The position numbers and the translations under genes were made by a program. From assembly GCA_013396755.1 (NCBI GenBank), contig VWZF01002534.1:1350764-1414763 (forward strand): DNA of 64,000 nucleotides, given 5' to 3'. The notes below the pieces were generated by a model. It was given only the letters and a program-made list of their open reading frames with translations. It was not told the origin of the DNA and ran no database searches. The DNA is from Sclerurus mexicanus. Lineage: Eukaryota; Chordata; Aves; Passeriformes; Furnariidae. This document shows, piece after piece, positions 1 to 15,100 of this stretch (position 1 is its first letter; the number at the start of each line of letters is the position of its first letter).

Positions 1-3000
1 TACTATTGTGCTCTTTTCTATTTTAAGAGGACACAGCATCTCCCTGATGAGTTAGTCTCAAACACACAATCATTTGGGCAAGCACGAACTTCAGCAACTG
101 GTGGCATTTGGCACTGTCTTCCTAAAATCCCCGTTACCTTGAGAGCAGCTCAGATGGAGAGAGGTCACCCTACAAGGAGGCAGCTCCTTTGGGGCCATTG
201 CTTTTTCCAAGCAGATCTTGTCTCACTTCTGCAATATTGAGCTTCTCTTCCACTGCTCTGGAATGATCTCCAAGTGCATCTGGAGTCTCAGTGATTTATT
301 AGCTTCTGGCACGTGTCTCTCTGCACCCCGCATATCTTTAGCTCTGCATCTCTACCCAGCTGCCAGAGCCTGCCCATATCACTGTTTGCATCTGTTTTGG
401 GCACAGTCTGATGGCTCTCACTGTCTTCTGGCTTTGAAACGATGCTGTTTTACCACAGAACCTGTCAGAAATGGCCACCTGCACGCTGAGCCTCTGTAAG
501 GGATTAGCAGATCAAGTCCCAGAGCTGTTCCTGTGTGAAATCCCAGCCTGTGTCCAACCTAAACCCATCTGGCAGGCAAAGGTATCGACACCATCCTCTT
601 ACAGCAGCTGGAACAAAACCTAATGAAATGCAATTAGGAATTTATCTTTCTCAGACAATTACAAGTGCAGCCTTCAGAGAGGCCACTGTACCCACTGGAT
701 GTGCTTTATCTCAGATTTTCACTTAAACTAATGGCTTCTAAATGACTGGAGTGGAAAATTAAGAATGCAATGCTGCACTTTAGAAAGCATTTGCATTTCA
801 GTTCATATGCTGTTAAATTTCCATTAAAATCTACAATTAGACACAGATTTTTAACTCATAAGATATGGTAATAGAAGGAAACAAGGTGAATGGGGAGTGA
901 TCCCTTCTGAAGGCAGCAGAATTTCTGGATATCTGCCTTCCTCAGTGTACCCTGTGACTATTCAGTGTCACATGCCCTTTGTTCTGGGGAAACAACCTGA
1001 AAGAAGTTACAAGCTACTCGAAAATTAAACTCTTCAGCTTCTATTTTTTCCCAATCAAGTCCAAAACCCATTCTCCAAGGTCTACAACAATGGTTAAGAA
1101 TTCCAGGATATTCAACAAATACACTGATGCATTAGTGGGTTAATTCCAAAGCTGTATAAAGATGATATTTTCAAATGGCAAAATAATCTATTTAAACAAC
1201 AGAGTATTCAACAACCTTTTGTGCAAGAAACAGAAACATGGTGTTTCACTGAGGAAATGAACTGCACTTTGCAGTGAGACATTAGGAGCTGCCTGGGAAG
1301 GTGGTGGACTCATCTTTGCCAAAGTCTTCCAAAAATCACCCTGGGATGAACGTGCCTTCTGGAAATATCTGTGTCTTTTTAGCCCAGTGCAGACAGATCT
1401 GTTTTTTCACAACAAGCCAAACTCAACCACTAATTGATATCAGAGTTGCCAACAATCAGTCTCATTAAAGCTCTACACAGACCTCATTACAAAAGAAAAA
1501 AAAAGAATCAAGAAGGGCAGAACGTCCCCCAGTCTCATTCCCAAATTTCAGGGAGCTCTGCAGGTGCATTCTGGATCATTTTGCTTAGCATGAGCATAAG
1601 GTCAAACAGCTAATTTATATTTGATTAATAATAGACATTCTGATGACACCCTGGCAAATATATCACCAGATTTAACCATATTCAGCTTTCTTCTCAAGTG
1701 CTGGATTGACATTTGTGAGGCTTTCCCTCGGGCAGGACTTTCAGGAAGAGCTGTTCTGGTCCCTGAGGGCACATGGAGCAGTCATTCCTTGAAGGGTCAG
1801 TGTGCAATCATTGCCCTGCTGGAGCTGCTCAGAAGAGTGCCCTGTGATGGCACTGAGGGCTCAGATCTGCTCTGTTCTACCAAAAAGTCCATGGTCCATG
1901 TCCAAATCCTCTGGCAGGAGCAGGGAATTGTACAACCACTTCCCAACTGGACAGAAGGAGTGAGAGACCTCAGCCAGTGTGGGTTTCCACCCTCTGCAGC
2001 ACCTCACGTGGGGCTCTGATGTCCCCACCTTCAAGGCACGGTGTGCTGGAGGCATTTTTTGGTCCTCTGCCCTTTCAGTGAGCAAATTCCAAAGTCCTGA
2101 CCACATTTCATCCTAATCACTACTGTGGGACAAACCCAGCAGGACCAACTGACTCTCTGATGGGCTCCAGGAAATTCGTTTCATAAATAACTTTAGAAAA
2201 TAAGGACATTAAAATCATGGGTGTTTACATGAAAAGTAATTGAATATCAATCAAAACACACTGGCAACCTCTTGACAGCTCCAGTTCTGCTATAATTCAT
2301 TGAATTAATCAAGTCTTGACACTGTGATATGTTATTGCACAGGCTGAAGAAGGAGCAGGAAATTACAAAGCGAAGGAAAAAAAAAAGAGACTTTTTTTTA
2401 CTTTATTGTATGTGAAACTTTCCAGTGGAGGATAAGGCCATCAAAAGAGCTGCCATAGTCAGACTCAGGCAATCCCCTGTTTGAGCTGGTAGTGGCCAAA
2501 CCCAAGCACTAAAATGATGGTGAAATAATGACATCAGGCACATCAACTTGATTGAAGCAGGAACAACATTATAGCACCCGCACATCCTGCAGTGTTACCC
2601 TCACTGCTTCTCTCATTCTTTTTTGAGCAGAAGGACCAAACCAACTGTACTACATTAATTTTCCTCTTTCCCAAAGGATACTCAGCAAGGCAGCCCAGTG
2701 TCCCAGTGCTTTATGCTGCACATTATTGCCACCTCCTTTCACTGGCTCCCGGGAAAACTTGGAAAGACACAACCAGGACAACGTTTGCAAAAATGCTGAG
2801 AAATGCCACGGGCAGCCCCCGCGACTCCTCTGGCGTATTTCAGCCACAGAACATCTCTCTCTTAAAAACTCACTCCCAGCCACACAACCTGCAAGGTGAT
2901 CACTGAGCTTCTGCTTTACCCCAAGCCATCGTGGTACAGACCACAAAGGGGAAATATTCCTTTATGTGCAAGTAGTCCAAGGATTCCTCCCGCACAGTAA

Positions 3001-6000
3001 AGCAAAGCCGGCTAGAATTTGGGTTTGAATACCCCTAAAGCTGCCTAATCCCTGTCACCTCTACTCCCCAGGTGATTTCCCAGTGTCACCTGGTGGAGCA
3101 CTGGTGGAACTGGTCCAAGAGTTCTTGTTGCAGACTCCCAGGCTCTGGACCATGTGCTCCTGAACCAGTGCAGCCACCAAGAGGCTCTGGAAGCACAGGA
3201 ACACATTCCCTCATGCAAAAGTGTGTTTAGTGCTCACCAGAACCTGTCCTGAAAATGGATGGGGAACTTTGGAGTGCAAACAGGAGCTGTATAATCAAAG
3301 TAATACTCGTTCGACTCTTCCACCAGTTTATAGGCACACAGCAAACACCACAGGTGCTGATTTCCTGAGCTGTTAATGCTCCGAAAGTGCTGAGGAAATG
3401 AGCTGCTGGAGTGAACATTTGCAAAAAACCACGGGTACCTCGCTGGGTGTTGTGCCTCCCCCCATCTCCCCTCGGCTCCTGAAACACAAGCAAAAGCAGA
3501 TGGACACAGAGCCATATGCTGAGAAAGTGGCACACCCCCTAAAACAGGAGGGGGGGTCTGCCATGGCATCTTCCTTCTCTCCACGACCTTCCTGAGAAAT
3601 GCTGCATAGGAGGAAAGAAAGGCTGCCCCTCCCCAGCAGCACAGCCTGCTGCTTGCCTTGCTCTTTTCTGACACTTCGCATCCAGACAAGGGGGGGAAAA
3701 GCCAAGCAGGTATCAATTTCTCCAGAAAGGAGAAGATCTGAAGAGCATTTCAGCAGGCAGAATGCCTTAGTTGCTCAGGGAAAGAAGCAAGCAGGGTATT
3801 TTAAACCTCACACTATATCCCCGTGCTACAGTAAGGAATATAAATATCTCCTGCTCAAAGGCTTTGGCAGGAGATATTATTTTACTCCACTTAAATTTGT
3901 TTTTAAAAAATGAGCTCGACGAACAGATGTTGAGTTTACCCTGGTGGAAAATGAAGTCTGCTTTTTATCCACACAACAAATTCAGCCACTCTGAAATAAG
4001 AGCTGACAAATCTCCCCTCAAGTCCTGGGCCCTGCTCTTCTCTGCCTTTTGCTGCACCCACCAGCACTATCCAAACCAGACTTTTTCCAGTCCTCCTCCC
4101 ATTTTCTCACCCGGATGGAAACATCACATGCCTGATTTTTCAATATGCTTATTTCCCCCACTTATTAGGAAAAGTGGCTTTTATACTTGAAAGAGAAAGA
4201 AGGAAAACCTACAGATCTTCAACTGTGTGGAAATAACTTGCTCTGCAATCCTGAACTGGTTTCCAGAATAAAAAGTGTCCTGCTTCTACCTTAGGAAATT
4301 CTCAAACTAGGGACGAATCAAAAAGCAAACATGTAGTGCAAATAAGCCACCAAACACATTTAATGAGCTGTGGATCTTGTGAAAGGACTTTGTGGCTGGA
4401 AAAGTGCAGCACAAGCGTTGGTGTGAAGTGGTGCAGGAGGGAGGGAGGTCTCGGGGTCTCTGGGCACTCATTTCTTCACTCTCATGGGACTCCTCATCCA
4501 CGTGCCCTGGTTTGTGCTGGATATCTGGCATGCTTGTGGGCTCCTGGATGTCACCATCTCTCTGCTGATTTCTTGAGGCATATCATGCTTTCTTTACTGT
4601 ATTCTGCATTTCTGAGGCAGCGCTTTGTAGGGTAGGGGGGTGTGGAGCCAGAAAAGTCAGGACATGTTCTGGTCTGGAGGGATATTCTACAGTGCTTGGC
4701 TCCAACTGCGAGGAATTGGCTTCAGTGACCCAGGTGGCTTTATCCACTTGATAGTCTCACATTAAATACCCAGAGCCTGGGCCCTCTCTTGTTAATATCC
4801 TAAATTAAAACCCATATTAGCTAATCTCCCCATCCCTGGAAGATAAAATGGTCCCAAGCATGGCAGAGGCTCCTCAACTGAGGTTGAGCTCATCTCATTT
4901 TCTGGGAGTTCAACACATGACACATGGCGAATCCCACTTGAAATTGTTAATGGGGTTTTATATTTGAGTTAAACTTGGAGTTTCTCCATCTCTAGGTCCT
5001 TTAGAGATCTTTGCTGCATCACCCATAAAGCAAAGAGCAGCAGAGAATGGCTGAGGAGCAGCAGTGCTTGGGCAAAGCCTTGAAATGCTAAAAGGCAGAG
5101 AACAGGGCACAGAAGGGATTTTCTGGAGCACCTTCTCATCTCCAGCTCACACACAAGCACAGACAGGGCAGTGATATTTATTACCAAGGCTCAGACCTCA
5201 GTTATATGTCCAACAGCAATTCCTAAAAGAAGAAATGGCTTTTTTTTTTTTAATGCAGAAACAATAAAGCCAGCTCTCCTGGGCAAGAGGAAATAAAATG
5301 TTTTCACTTGTCTAAAATATGAGCTGTGAAAATAAATAGCTGTGCTCCACAGCAAATGTCATCCAAATAAAAACCTGCACTTCCCTTCGGATGGGATATT
5401 AAACATAACGCTGTCAGTGCCTGATATCCCTTCCCAGCTCCCATCACCCTGCAGACACCACTTAGTTATATACATTTGGTTCCATTATTCCTCACATGCA
5501 ATATTAATCCATTCTTGGCTAGTAATTAATTACTGTTACATATTTTCACTGCTCCGTAGTCTCCTTGGGGGAAAGGCTCCACTACATATTTAAGAAGCAG
5601 ATTAATGTGTACTTATGTAGATGGACCCTCTGGAATAATTTATACTTTGCTGGGATAATTTCGCAGTCAAACACATCTGAGGGGCTTTTTTCAGTGCAAA
5701 AATAACAATGTACACGGAATCAGACCTACTGATCCTGAGAACTAAAATAATGTGCTATCCTTTGAGAGCTCAAATCACAATCCTGCCTTCAGTAATAAAA
5801 TAATGATGAATCAGATCCATTATTTTAATCTACTTTCCAAAACATAGAGCAGGTTGTTTGCCTGCTTTAAGTGGTGTCACTCCCAAGTGTCTTCAGAGAG
5901 ACAGGGAGAGCTTGAAGATAAGGACCTTGCTTTACTCTTTCCTCGCTGTAATCCTGAAGATATAATTACTTCAGACTTCTGGCCTGATTCAAAGCACACA

Positions 6001-9000
6001 AATTAGTGCCAGCCTTTCCTCTGGCTTCAGATTAGGCTGCTCAAATAGCCTGAATCTCTGCAGTGTTTGCCTAAGGAGTGTAACTAATACAGTTTAAGGG
6101 TGCATAATTCCTCTTCATGTCAGCACCTATAGAATTTCTATGGAGATCAACATCTCCTGATTGTCTGGCTAATCATTGTATCCCCACTTCAGAGGGAAGG
6201 AAAAGAAATATATATTTTTTATATTTTCTTTTTTTGCTAGGAATGAATAAATTTCAATGTGACAGCTGAAGTGATAGAAGCTAATGGAGAAAGCAGCATT
6301 TCAGCTGTGAGGAAAGATGAATAAGCACTGAGGTCACACGGAGCCACCAGCAGCTCCAGAGCTGCTCTGCAGGATATTCAACCTGCAGGGAAGCCAGCTG
6401 AGCATTCCTCCTGTTCCTTATTCCCACAGCCTGTTATTCATGTGGCCATGGGGTTTCCTCTGATAATTTCCCTTCAAGCACTGAGCCCAGGAAGGCACAG
6501 CACCCACTTAATTTCCCTATTAATAGTTACCAAATCCTTGGCACTCCAAGAACTACATCGTTTACCAGACATTCAGAATCAGAAAGTGCTTGCCCATAGA
6601 ATTACTGTCATTTCAAGGACAAGAGCATCTTTAATGTATATGATGGGCACTGATCTTCACACTCCTCTAAGTGCCAGCTTTACACAGAAGTTTATCCACT
6701 TTGCATAATTACTGGAATCAATTACATTAATGGGTCTTGATGAGCAAATAGAGCTTTGGAATTTGCCAGAGCTTTGCCTTTTCATTCCATTCTCTAACTC
6801 TCCAAGTATTAATGCAGGATAAACCCAATGGAAAACAGCTTTATAGAGTGGCACCAGTAGCATCAGTTTGTTCCTAAGGCTTCATGAATTGGGATCCAAA
6901 GGTTAAGCCACAGGTTTTCTGGTATGTTTTAATTACCAGTTGAAAAAACAAGCTCTGGCCTCTATTTCCCAAGAAAACATTGGTCATAATTCTCATAAGA
7001 ATCATCTTCCTTTGATTCCTATTAAAAACTTTTTTTTCCCATGCTTCCCGATTAAATAACATAAAACCTAAAGTCCTTTGAAAGTTCGGTTGGTTTGGGA
7101 TTTATTTTCTGCCTTCCTTAGCTAAAAACTGAACTATTACCTAGTTGCTCAATGAAACAAAAGGTCTTTACTTTCTTTCAAACACTCCACAGAGTATTTT
7201 TCTGAAGACAACAGTTATTACTCTGCATTCACACAGGGAAGCAGCTTGCTGAAAAAGCTATTTCCATTTTTGCCCATACATTTGATGATTAAAAAAAGTC
7301 ATTTACAGGCTAAACTTATGCATGAGCATTTTACAGCTATTTATTCTCATAATCACCTTTAGTGCAAAGAGAAAAATATATGTCCTGTATACACAGAAAG
7401 CAGTTATGCTCTTCTCAACTCTCCTTCCGCCAAGGACATTTTAGGATCCGGTAACTCCAGACTTCAACCCCCACTTTCCTAAAAAATAGGGGAAAACATT
7501 GTAATCCCTTCCTGCTTTTAGAATAAAAATACAAGTCATTGCAGGCTGCATAAAATATTTCAATATAACTTCAGTTGTGCAATCCAGAGTCAAACCTCAC
7601 CTGAGTAACTAGAAAATCAAGATGACTGGAAACTATATCAGAGAGAAGTCAGGCATGCAATTCAATAAACTCCCTTCAACAATTATATCATGAAAGTTCA
7701 AAGCCTCCTTACCAGAAAGGGGGAGAATATTCTGGCCCAAGCACCCACCAAGCAGAAACATCAGCCAAAGTTTGAGGGTCAGACTCGCCCAAAAGCCATC
7801 GAGCTGTGCCATCAGCTCAAGATCTCTGCCCGGCAAGATTGACATCTCAGCCACACCTGAAGGTCATCCTGCTGCTTGATGTGATCCACAGGCCAGGAGC
7901 ATCACTCAGCCCCAGAGCTCTAAATTTGGGGTGATGGAAGAGAAATTTGGGGCTGCTCATCGGCTCCTCCGGGAATTGTCATTGTCTATCAGCTACTCCA
8001 CTGCATACCATGGAATAAGTTAATCAGCAATCCTGAAAGAATATTTTGCAGGTTTCTGTAGTTTTTCCAAAAGGAATTATGTGTTTTGCTCACTAATACC
8101 ACAGTTTCAGAACCTGGACTGCTCTGACAGATTAACTCCACATTTAGTGAATAAAAGTGCTCAAAAATCAAGTCTCTGCCTTCACTTCTCCTCATATTGT
8201 GAAATATTTCAGCTCCAACATTGCCTTTCGTTAAAGCATTTCTATCCATTTTTAATATTTATTTCTAAAGCATTTACAAAGATACATTATTTCCATTCCA
8301 CCTATTAAATAGCTTAAACATGACAGAAATAAAGCCACTGCGCTTTGAAGATTTAAGGCTCCCAGAACCGAGTGTTGTGAGCTCTATTCAGCCCTTCTAT
8401 TCAGGCTCTTAAATAGAATATAGAGAAAAATCTTGTCTCTATAGAAACAGGCAGAGCTCCCTTGAACTTATTGCTGGTCACTCCACCTTTGACCCTGGAG
8501 ATGAAAATATGGATGGAAAGCTATTTCTTCATTACTTTTGCATCTCACAACCACATGTTACCAAAATATAGGAGAGGCAGGTTTGCTTTTTGCCCTCACA
8601 TTGTTAAAGGCAGTCAGCAATCCAAAATAGGGCAGGTTGGCTGTGCCCTTGATCCTCTGGAGGAGCAAGGCATGGTGGCAACCAGCAACAGCGATCATCT
8701 AAATGTTAAAAGTGCCCATTAAAGACTGATAATCACTTTCAAAGCACAAACCATCCCTGACATGCTACCAGCCACGACAGAAGGTATTTTATTCACTTCA
8801 GGGCTTTGTTATCAATCCCTTTGCAAGCAGCCAGAGCTCGTGGAGCTCTCAGTGCAGAACAACTGGCTGGTGTGGTAATGACCAGAGCAAGTTAAAACTG
8901 GAGGTGTGTTTTAGCACATGAACTGGACAGGTATGTGCTGCTGAGCATGAAACATGGGCAGAAAGCCATTCTCCTGCAGTTCAGCCGGAGGCACCACTCA

Positions 9001-11990
9001 GACAGACTCAAGGGATGAAAAGGGAAACAACCCCGTTTGCATATCGAACCCTGCACAACTGGACACCTCGTTAAGCAACTTCCAGCCTTAGAGCAGCCAG
9101 GAAAGCCACAGGTGTGGGAAGTACCAGACTGGAGTCTCATTAGGAGAGCAACTTCTGGCAAAGAAACCTTTTGGCTACCTCTGCAACGTTGCTGTCTCCT
9201 TGACAAATTCCAAATCAAGGTTTATTCCGAGGCACATTTGCAGCCACCCAAGACTCCTTGGTTGTTGCTCAGCCTCCTCCTTCATGCCAAAAGAAGAGCT
9301 GGAATTTTGGCCATGTTTCTAGAAACAGCCTAGGCTGGATTTTTTTTTTTTTTACCTCGGTTGTGTTTTATAGGAGCACTGCAAGCAAAACCTTCTATCT
9401 GGAATCAATCCTAACATTCACAAACAACATCAGAAAAATTCCCCCCTTGAGTGTTGAAAGAGCCATGAACTCTTGAAGTGAAAAAAGAAGAAAACAGCTG
9501 TTTTGGCCCACTGTTTCAAATGTATTCATGTCCCCAGTGTTTTAAACACAGCTTAGGTGGAGATTTGGGGTAAAATCACCATTGAGCTGCCCAGGTATGA
9601 TCTGATTTCTAGTGAAGAAGCTGCTACAGAGGGGGAAATGATGTTGTACTTTCATGAGCAGTTGAACAAATCGTAGGTTTTTTTCCCTTTTAGAGACAAG
9701 ATTTGTTAACCAACTATTAATATGCTCCTTAGTTCCACAGACACGCTTCAAACAACACTGGGAGGGCAGGAAGAATGAATGTGACAGTTCCTTCCAGTCC
9801 AACACCAGTCTCCTGTGAGCCTGAGAGCTGCAGGAGATGGACCTGAACTGCAACAGGAAAAGAAGTGGCAGGAGCCATAGCCTGCACCTTCCCAGTAGGG
9901 CATTTGGTCAGATGAATGGTTGCTATGGCACCAACTGCCCTGATATGAATTCACTCCCAAACACCCAAAATAACTTCTTTTCCAAGTTACAAAAAAAAAA
10001 TACAGGCAGATAAATTTGCTATCAGTGGCACCACTGGAGACAGACCATTTCCCATGACACAACTGCCACCAATCTCTCTGGGAAAGCTTTGCTTTTGGGC
10101 ATGAACTGACCCAAACTGGGCTACAGCCTCACTTGGGCACGGCCAGGGCAAGCTGGTGCCACCCTGCGGAGTGAGAACACAGCCTGCCCTCATTGCTCTC
10201 ACTTGCATAAATGTCAGGGTCAAATTGGCTTTATTTAAAAAGGAAACGTGTCCACTCCACAGGCTCAAAGAACTCCTCATGAAGGAGGCAGTGCCTTCAT
10301 TCTTATCCACCTAAACTCCTTTTTCTATGAACTGCTGGGATTATCACACTTGCCAGCCAGCTTGCATCACGGAGCTGCCACGGTAAATATTTTGCCTTTT
10401 AATAAACACTCAGCTATATTCTCTCTAATGCCTCGCAGCACACAGGGAATGTAAAAGTGTGATTTTCCAGTCTCTTGCCAAATTTCACACTGAGATTCCC
10501 GAGAACTAATTTTTTAAGCAGGGCTAAGCCATTATACCTCCCATAACAAACTGACTGCACTAATAAATAACACACAGGGTAAGAAATGTGTTGGTTTTGC
10601 TATACAAACATTTTCATGAACCTGAAGACAGCTTTGCCAGAGTAACTTCTTTATGCACAGACACTTTTGCCCGTGTAATGTCATTTACCATCAAAATCTA
10701 AACGCGTACATGATGAATGGAGTGTTTGTTTGTCCCCTCAGTTGATGGGGACCCAATCCATCACTCAGACTTCACTGCACATGGATTTTCCCTCCTTCAA
10801 ACTGTGCGGGCTTTATTTCCCATACATAATGTTAAAATTCACAGCTTCTCCTTCTTCCATGGTCCTGACAAAGACTTCCTTCAGGAAAGATTTCCAAAGA
10901 GCTGCCCAAAATAGCCCTCCACAGCTCTTTTGAGGGCACCGTCTCTCACATCACCATTTAGTCATTACCAAAAAGCATCTCCATCAACAATATCCCTTAG
11001 AAGAGTAAAGCATCAAGGACATTTCAGGCTGCCAGCGCCCTTGACCTGGGGAAGAATTGCCCTCCCTGAATGTTGGTCTGCATCAGGCATGGTCTGTTTG
11101 ACTCTCCTAAAGTGCTTCAAATTGCACCCAAGTGATCTTCTGGAGAGCAGCACACATTTGGAAAACCAAAACCTCAGAACAAACAAATTAATAAATAATC
11201 TGCCAGCTCGCAGATTCCTGCACAGCCACCACAAGCTGCAGAGTTTATTGTTTTGTTTCCAGACAAGGTCTACAGGAAATAAATGTATGAGGCTCGGGGC
11301 ATTTACAGGTAATGAACAACCAGACTGAGGAAGGCACCCCAAGGTATTTTGGGAATCATCTCACTGACAGAACAGCAATCAGATATAAAAAAAACAAGCA
11401 AGAAATATGATCACCTCCCAGAGGTGAGGTGCAGCCATTTAAGATTTTCTCTTCTCCTTCCCCACAAATTTCCATCTTTTCTATGCTAAAAACCTTTTTT
11501 CCACTGGCTCAGAGGATAAACAAATTTAGCATGGTAGCACCTTGCTCTTCCTGGTGTACATGATAATCTCCAGGATCTCTTACAGGGCAGAGCACAGCAA
11601 AGAGCTGAGAATGAAAAACCTGTTCAAACCCCTGCCTTCCTGCAGACTCCTGCTGCACAGTCAGATAAATTCAGATGACATCAAGGTACCCAGCTCCTGC
11701 CGGATTCAGGAGCAGTATTGCCATATCTAAGCCAAAGTTTAATTGATTCAACTTTATATTTTTTAAAAAGTAGAGCTTACCTCCATCCAGGAGCAGCACA
11801 AGTGGGACAGCTCTGCAGAGGATAGTGAGGAGGGAGCCTAATGGGACAAGCATTTCACCAGCACACGGGGACCCAGAGGTGATGAGCAGGTCCAGGAGCA
11901 GCCTGGAAAGGCTTCAGCAAGGGAGACACAGAAGCAGACCAGGCTGAACAAAGAAATGACCACAACAGGCTAAAAAAACCTCATGCAAGG
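1..11990. other. Gene-free 3' flank, left part
   Basis: I found no coding exon, RNA gene or recognised mobile element. Open frames here are short and lack family similarity. The sequence is mostly AT-leaning, with short poly-T and poly-A runs (for example 5239-5250 and 9340-9352). Such gene-poor DNA fits the large gene desert I recall downstream of DOK5 in other vertebrates. Confidence 0.6.
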
Positions 11991-11995
11991 TTCNG

Positions 11996-12165
11996 AGTGT
12001 TGGTCTGTCTGTGGAAGCTTTGACCTTTAATTTGCAAAGACATTTTGAAAGAAAGCTCCTTTTTTATGATGACGTGGAGCATTTCAATATCCTCAAACAT
12101 TTACTCTCTTTATTATCTGCATTATCCTTCAAATGATTTCCTTCTCATACTTGATAGTTCTCTTA
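11996..12165 (+). repeat. Diverged duplicated block, copy A
   Basis: This block shares an ordered series of matches with 13571-13758: GTCTGTCTGTGGAAGCTTTG against GGCTGTCTGTGCAAGTTTTG, then CCTTTAATTTG, TTTTTATGATGACGTGGAGC against TTTTTATGATGAAGTGGAGT, and TTGATAGTT near the end. I do not recognise it as a named repeat family. A single undetermined base lies just before it at 11994. Confidence 0.75.
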
Positions 12166-15100
12166 AAAACATATCCATGTCCACAAAATACCCTGACAAA
12201 TCTCATCTCTTAGTCACATCTGTCTGTACAGCTCTCTCCTGCCATTTATTCAGTGAGAGTAAGAGCCAGACTGTGATTTTCAAGACACGTTTCAATACCC
12301 ATTTTAAACATAATTAACCATAATGGGAAGCTGCATTTGGAAGGACTCATTCTGCAGCCAATACACTAGTCAGCACCGGGGGAAACACCATTTGAGAAGT
12401 GTCGGTATCACACACCGACCTACTGCAGCGTTTGCTGAAGGCTTCTCCTGCTGTCCACAGTGCAGATGTGCAGCACATCTGTATTTGTCGTGCCCCAGCC
12501 GTCTACCTGCACTCGGGCTCCAGCCCCAGCGCTGCCCCCTGCAGGGACAGTTCCCTTCATAATCCTTCCAGTTCACATTTGAACCCCCAATTCACAGTTT
12601 TAAACAGTTGTCTCACATTAGTTACAAACAATCTGCTTTTATTTTTCTGTTCCAGCGTGTTGGGATGTTTAATTTTTCATTTCCTCTTTACAGTCACAGC
12701 CCCAGCATCTATTTTAAACACAGCTACATCCTGCTCCCACGAATAATTGAAGCAGCTGATGATTTTAGGCACTCAGCAATTTGCTGCCTCGAGAGCACAG
12801 TATCTCAGGACACCTTCTGCTTGCATCTCGTGGTTTCACTGCAGAGCAAACAGAGTTGGGACTATTTGATCCAGCAAGCACATGCATTGTTAAATTATTG
12901 GCACTCTGCAGATTTCCACGGGGTAGCCATGGCTTACAGGGCTTATCATTCCTCTGACTGAATTGTTTCATTCCACGTTTGCCATGTCCAAACCCAAAGT
13001 GCATCCCATGTTTACAGCAGAGACCAGTGGCATTTAACTCAAACACATCAGATTTCCTGTGTGGTATTAACAAACCCTTATTCCCTTCGTTTTCTCCAGG
13101 CTGAGCCCCGCCACAGCTCCCTCAGCCCCTCCTCCCAGGACTCACAAATGTATTTATTCATTTCAAATAATGAACAAAACCTCACATCCCAGATATCTGC
13201 ACGGTTCATACAGGAAAGGAAACGCAGAGTATCCCTGTCTGCCCTGAATCAGGTGGATGATTAAAGACTGATCAGGAATGGCACAAACACTTACAGAGCC
13301 AGAGCTGGGTTTTGTGCAGCACTGCCTGGGCTGACAGCTCAGTTTCCTCAGGGTGCATCCCTCCTGGAATGAATCCTATCTGCAAGCTACACTGGAGGGG
13401 AGGCAATGGATATTTAAGTTATCAATGTGTTGCTTTGGACTTTTATGCTTCTTACCAGTAAAACAATAGAAGGAACTCGATGCTCTCATTTCAGCAGCTT
13501 TCAGTGCCCCTGCCAGGGCAGCAAAGCCAGTTCTCTGCAGTTTAGACCCTGCCACCACCACCTGCATTACAGTGCTGGGCTGTCTGTGCAAGTTTTGGCC
13601 TTTAATTTGAGATGAAAATTTAAAAAAATTAAATAAAGCCCCTTTTTATGATGAAGTGGAGTACTTCGATATTACCAAACAGTCACCGTCTTTAAATCTT
13701 TAAAATAATTTCTTTTTTTCCTAAACATTTTCATGCCTGATAGTTGCAGAGCTCTCACAGGGCCAGGGAAGTGTGAGTGGGCCTGGGCAAGCGTGGCTGT
13801 TTACGTGTGGTGGGCTGGTGCCAGGTCAGCACGGAGCAAGGAGCCTCTGGCAGAAAATCCCATCACCAGGAGGTCGCGCTGTGTTTTCAAATGATTCATC
13901 TCTGCAAAACGGAGGAGTGTTGGGGAAGGGGGATAAAATACACCCATTAAATCGCAGCCTGTCCAAATATGATGTCACAAGAAGTCACATCCTATTAGAG
14001 GAATCAGAAGATAAATGATTGCTGTGGGCTGGTGGAAGAAGCCAAGAGGATATAAAGCTTTCCACCCTGTGAGTAAATTGTAAAAGATGCCTTCTTGTGT
14101 TGCCTTGCTTCTGCCAGAGAAAAAATTCTTTGCTAACAAGGAGAAATACAACAGAAGACAAACATCACAAAGACAGAGATAGCGCCCGAGTCTTTCCACC
14201 AGAGTAAATCAGTAATTTCCAGAAGCAATAGACTTCGGGGTTGGTTTTGTGCCACACAGTCTGTGGGGCTTTGCTTTAATCCAAGTGATTCATCCAAACC
14301 TGGGGCAAAAGGCTCACATCTCACGCTCTGGTTCCAAACACGACAGAGATAAGCAACTGTTGTTTAAGGAGGGGAGAGTTTGGGCTCTGAGATAAAATTA
14401 AGGAAGACTCCTGTTTACAGCACTATATGTGACTCAGGTGGCCCCACAAAGGGGAAGACAAGGCCAAGGTCTCACTCAGTGTTCTGCAGGTGCAGGAAGG
14501 AGGGAAGCAGGATGGCAGTGCCTGGGCACGGCGCCTGCACCAGCACCTTGGGAAATGGGTGTTTCATACCTTGTGAACTCCTGCACATCTCAGTAGGAAA
14601 GAGGTACCTGGGAGAACTGGTGGGTTGTGACAGAGCTCTTTTTCTCCTTCCACGTCCCACCAAAAGATGCAGTGCAGGAATTACACATTTCTGTCATGTC
14701 TGGGCTTTGTCCTGCTTGCCATGATTTGTACTGCTCAGAGAAGAGTGGCAGCTGTAACTCTGCCTGCCTGGCAGCCCCTGACAAGGACAGTGAGAGCACT
14801 CTGGGCTCTAAAGAAAATGGGTATTTAATTAAAGCAATAGAAAAATGCCCTTTCTTGCAGCAGCCAGATGGGTGCCAGCATCGTATTTCTCTTCGTTCCT
14901 TAAATCATCTTCTGGAGAGGGTGTGAGGAAGGTTGGGCACAGTTTTACACACCACATAAATAGCAGGGACTGGCTGCCCACGGGTCTGTGTCCTGCAGGT
15001 GAGTTATTGATGGGAGCTTTCCAGAACCACCTTTGCCTACATGGACCTCTCGTATGTCCAGCTAAAGGTAATTCATGTCTCAATCCTTCCCTCTGGAGAA

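Noticed and set aside
7844..7865. Alternative exon 8 candidate (AG followed by ATGTC on minus)
   Set aside because: Phase fits but the translated residues do not resemble the DOK5 tail. The exon at 21989-22056 does.
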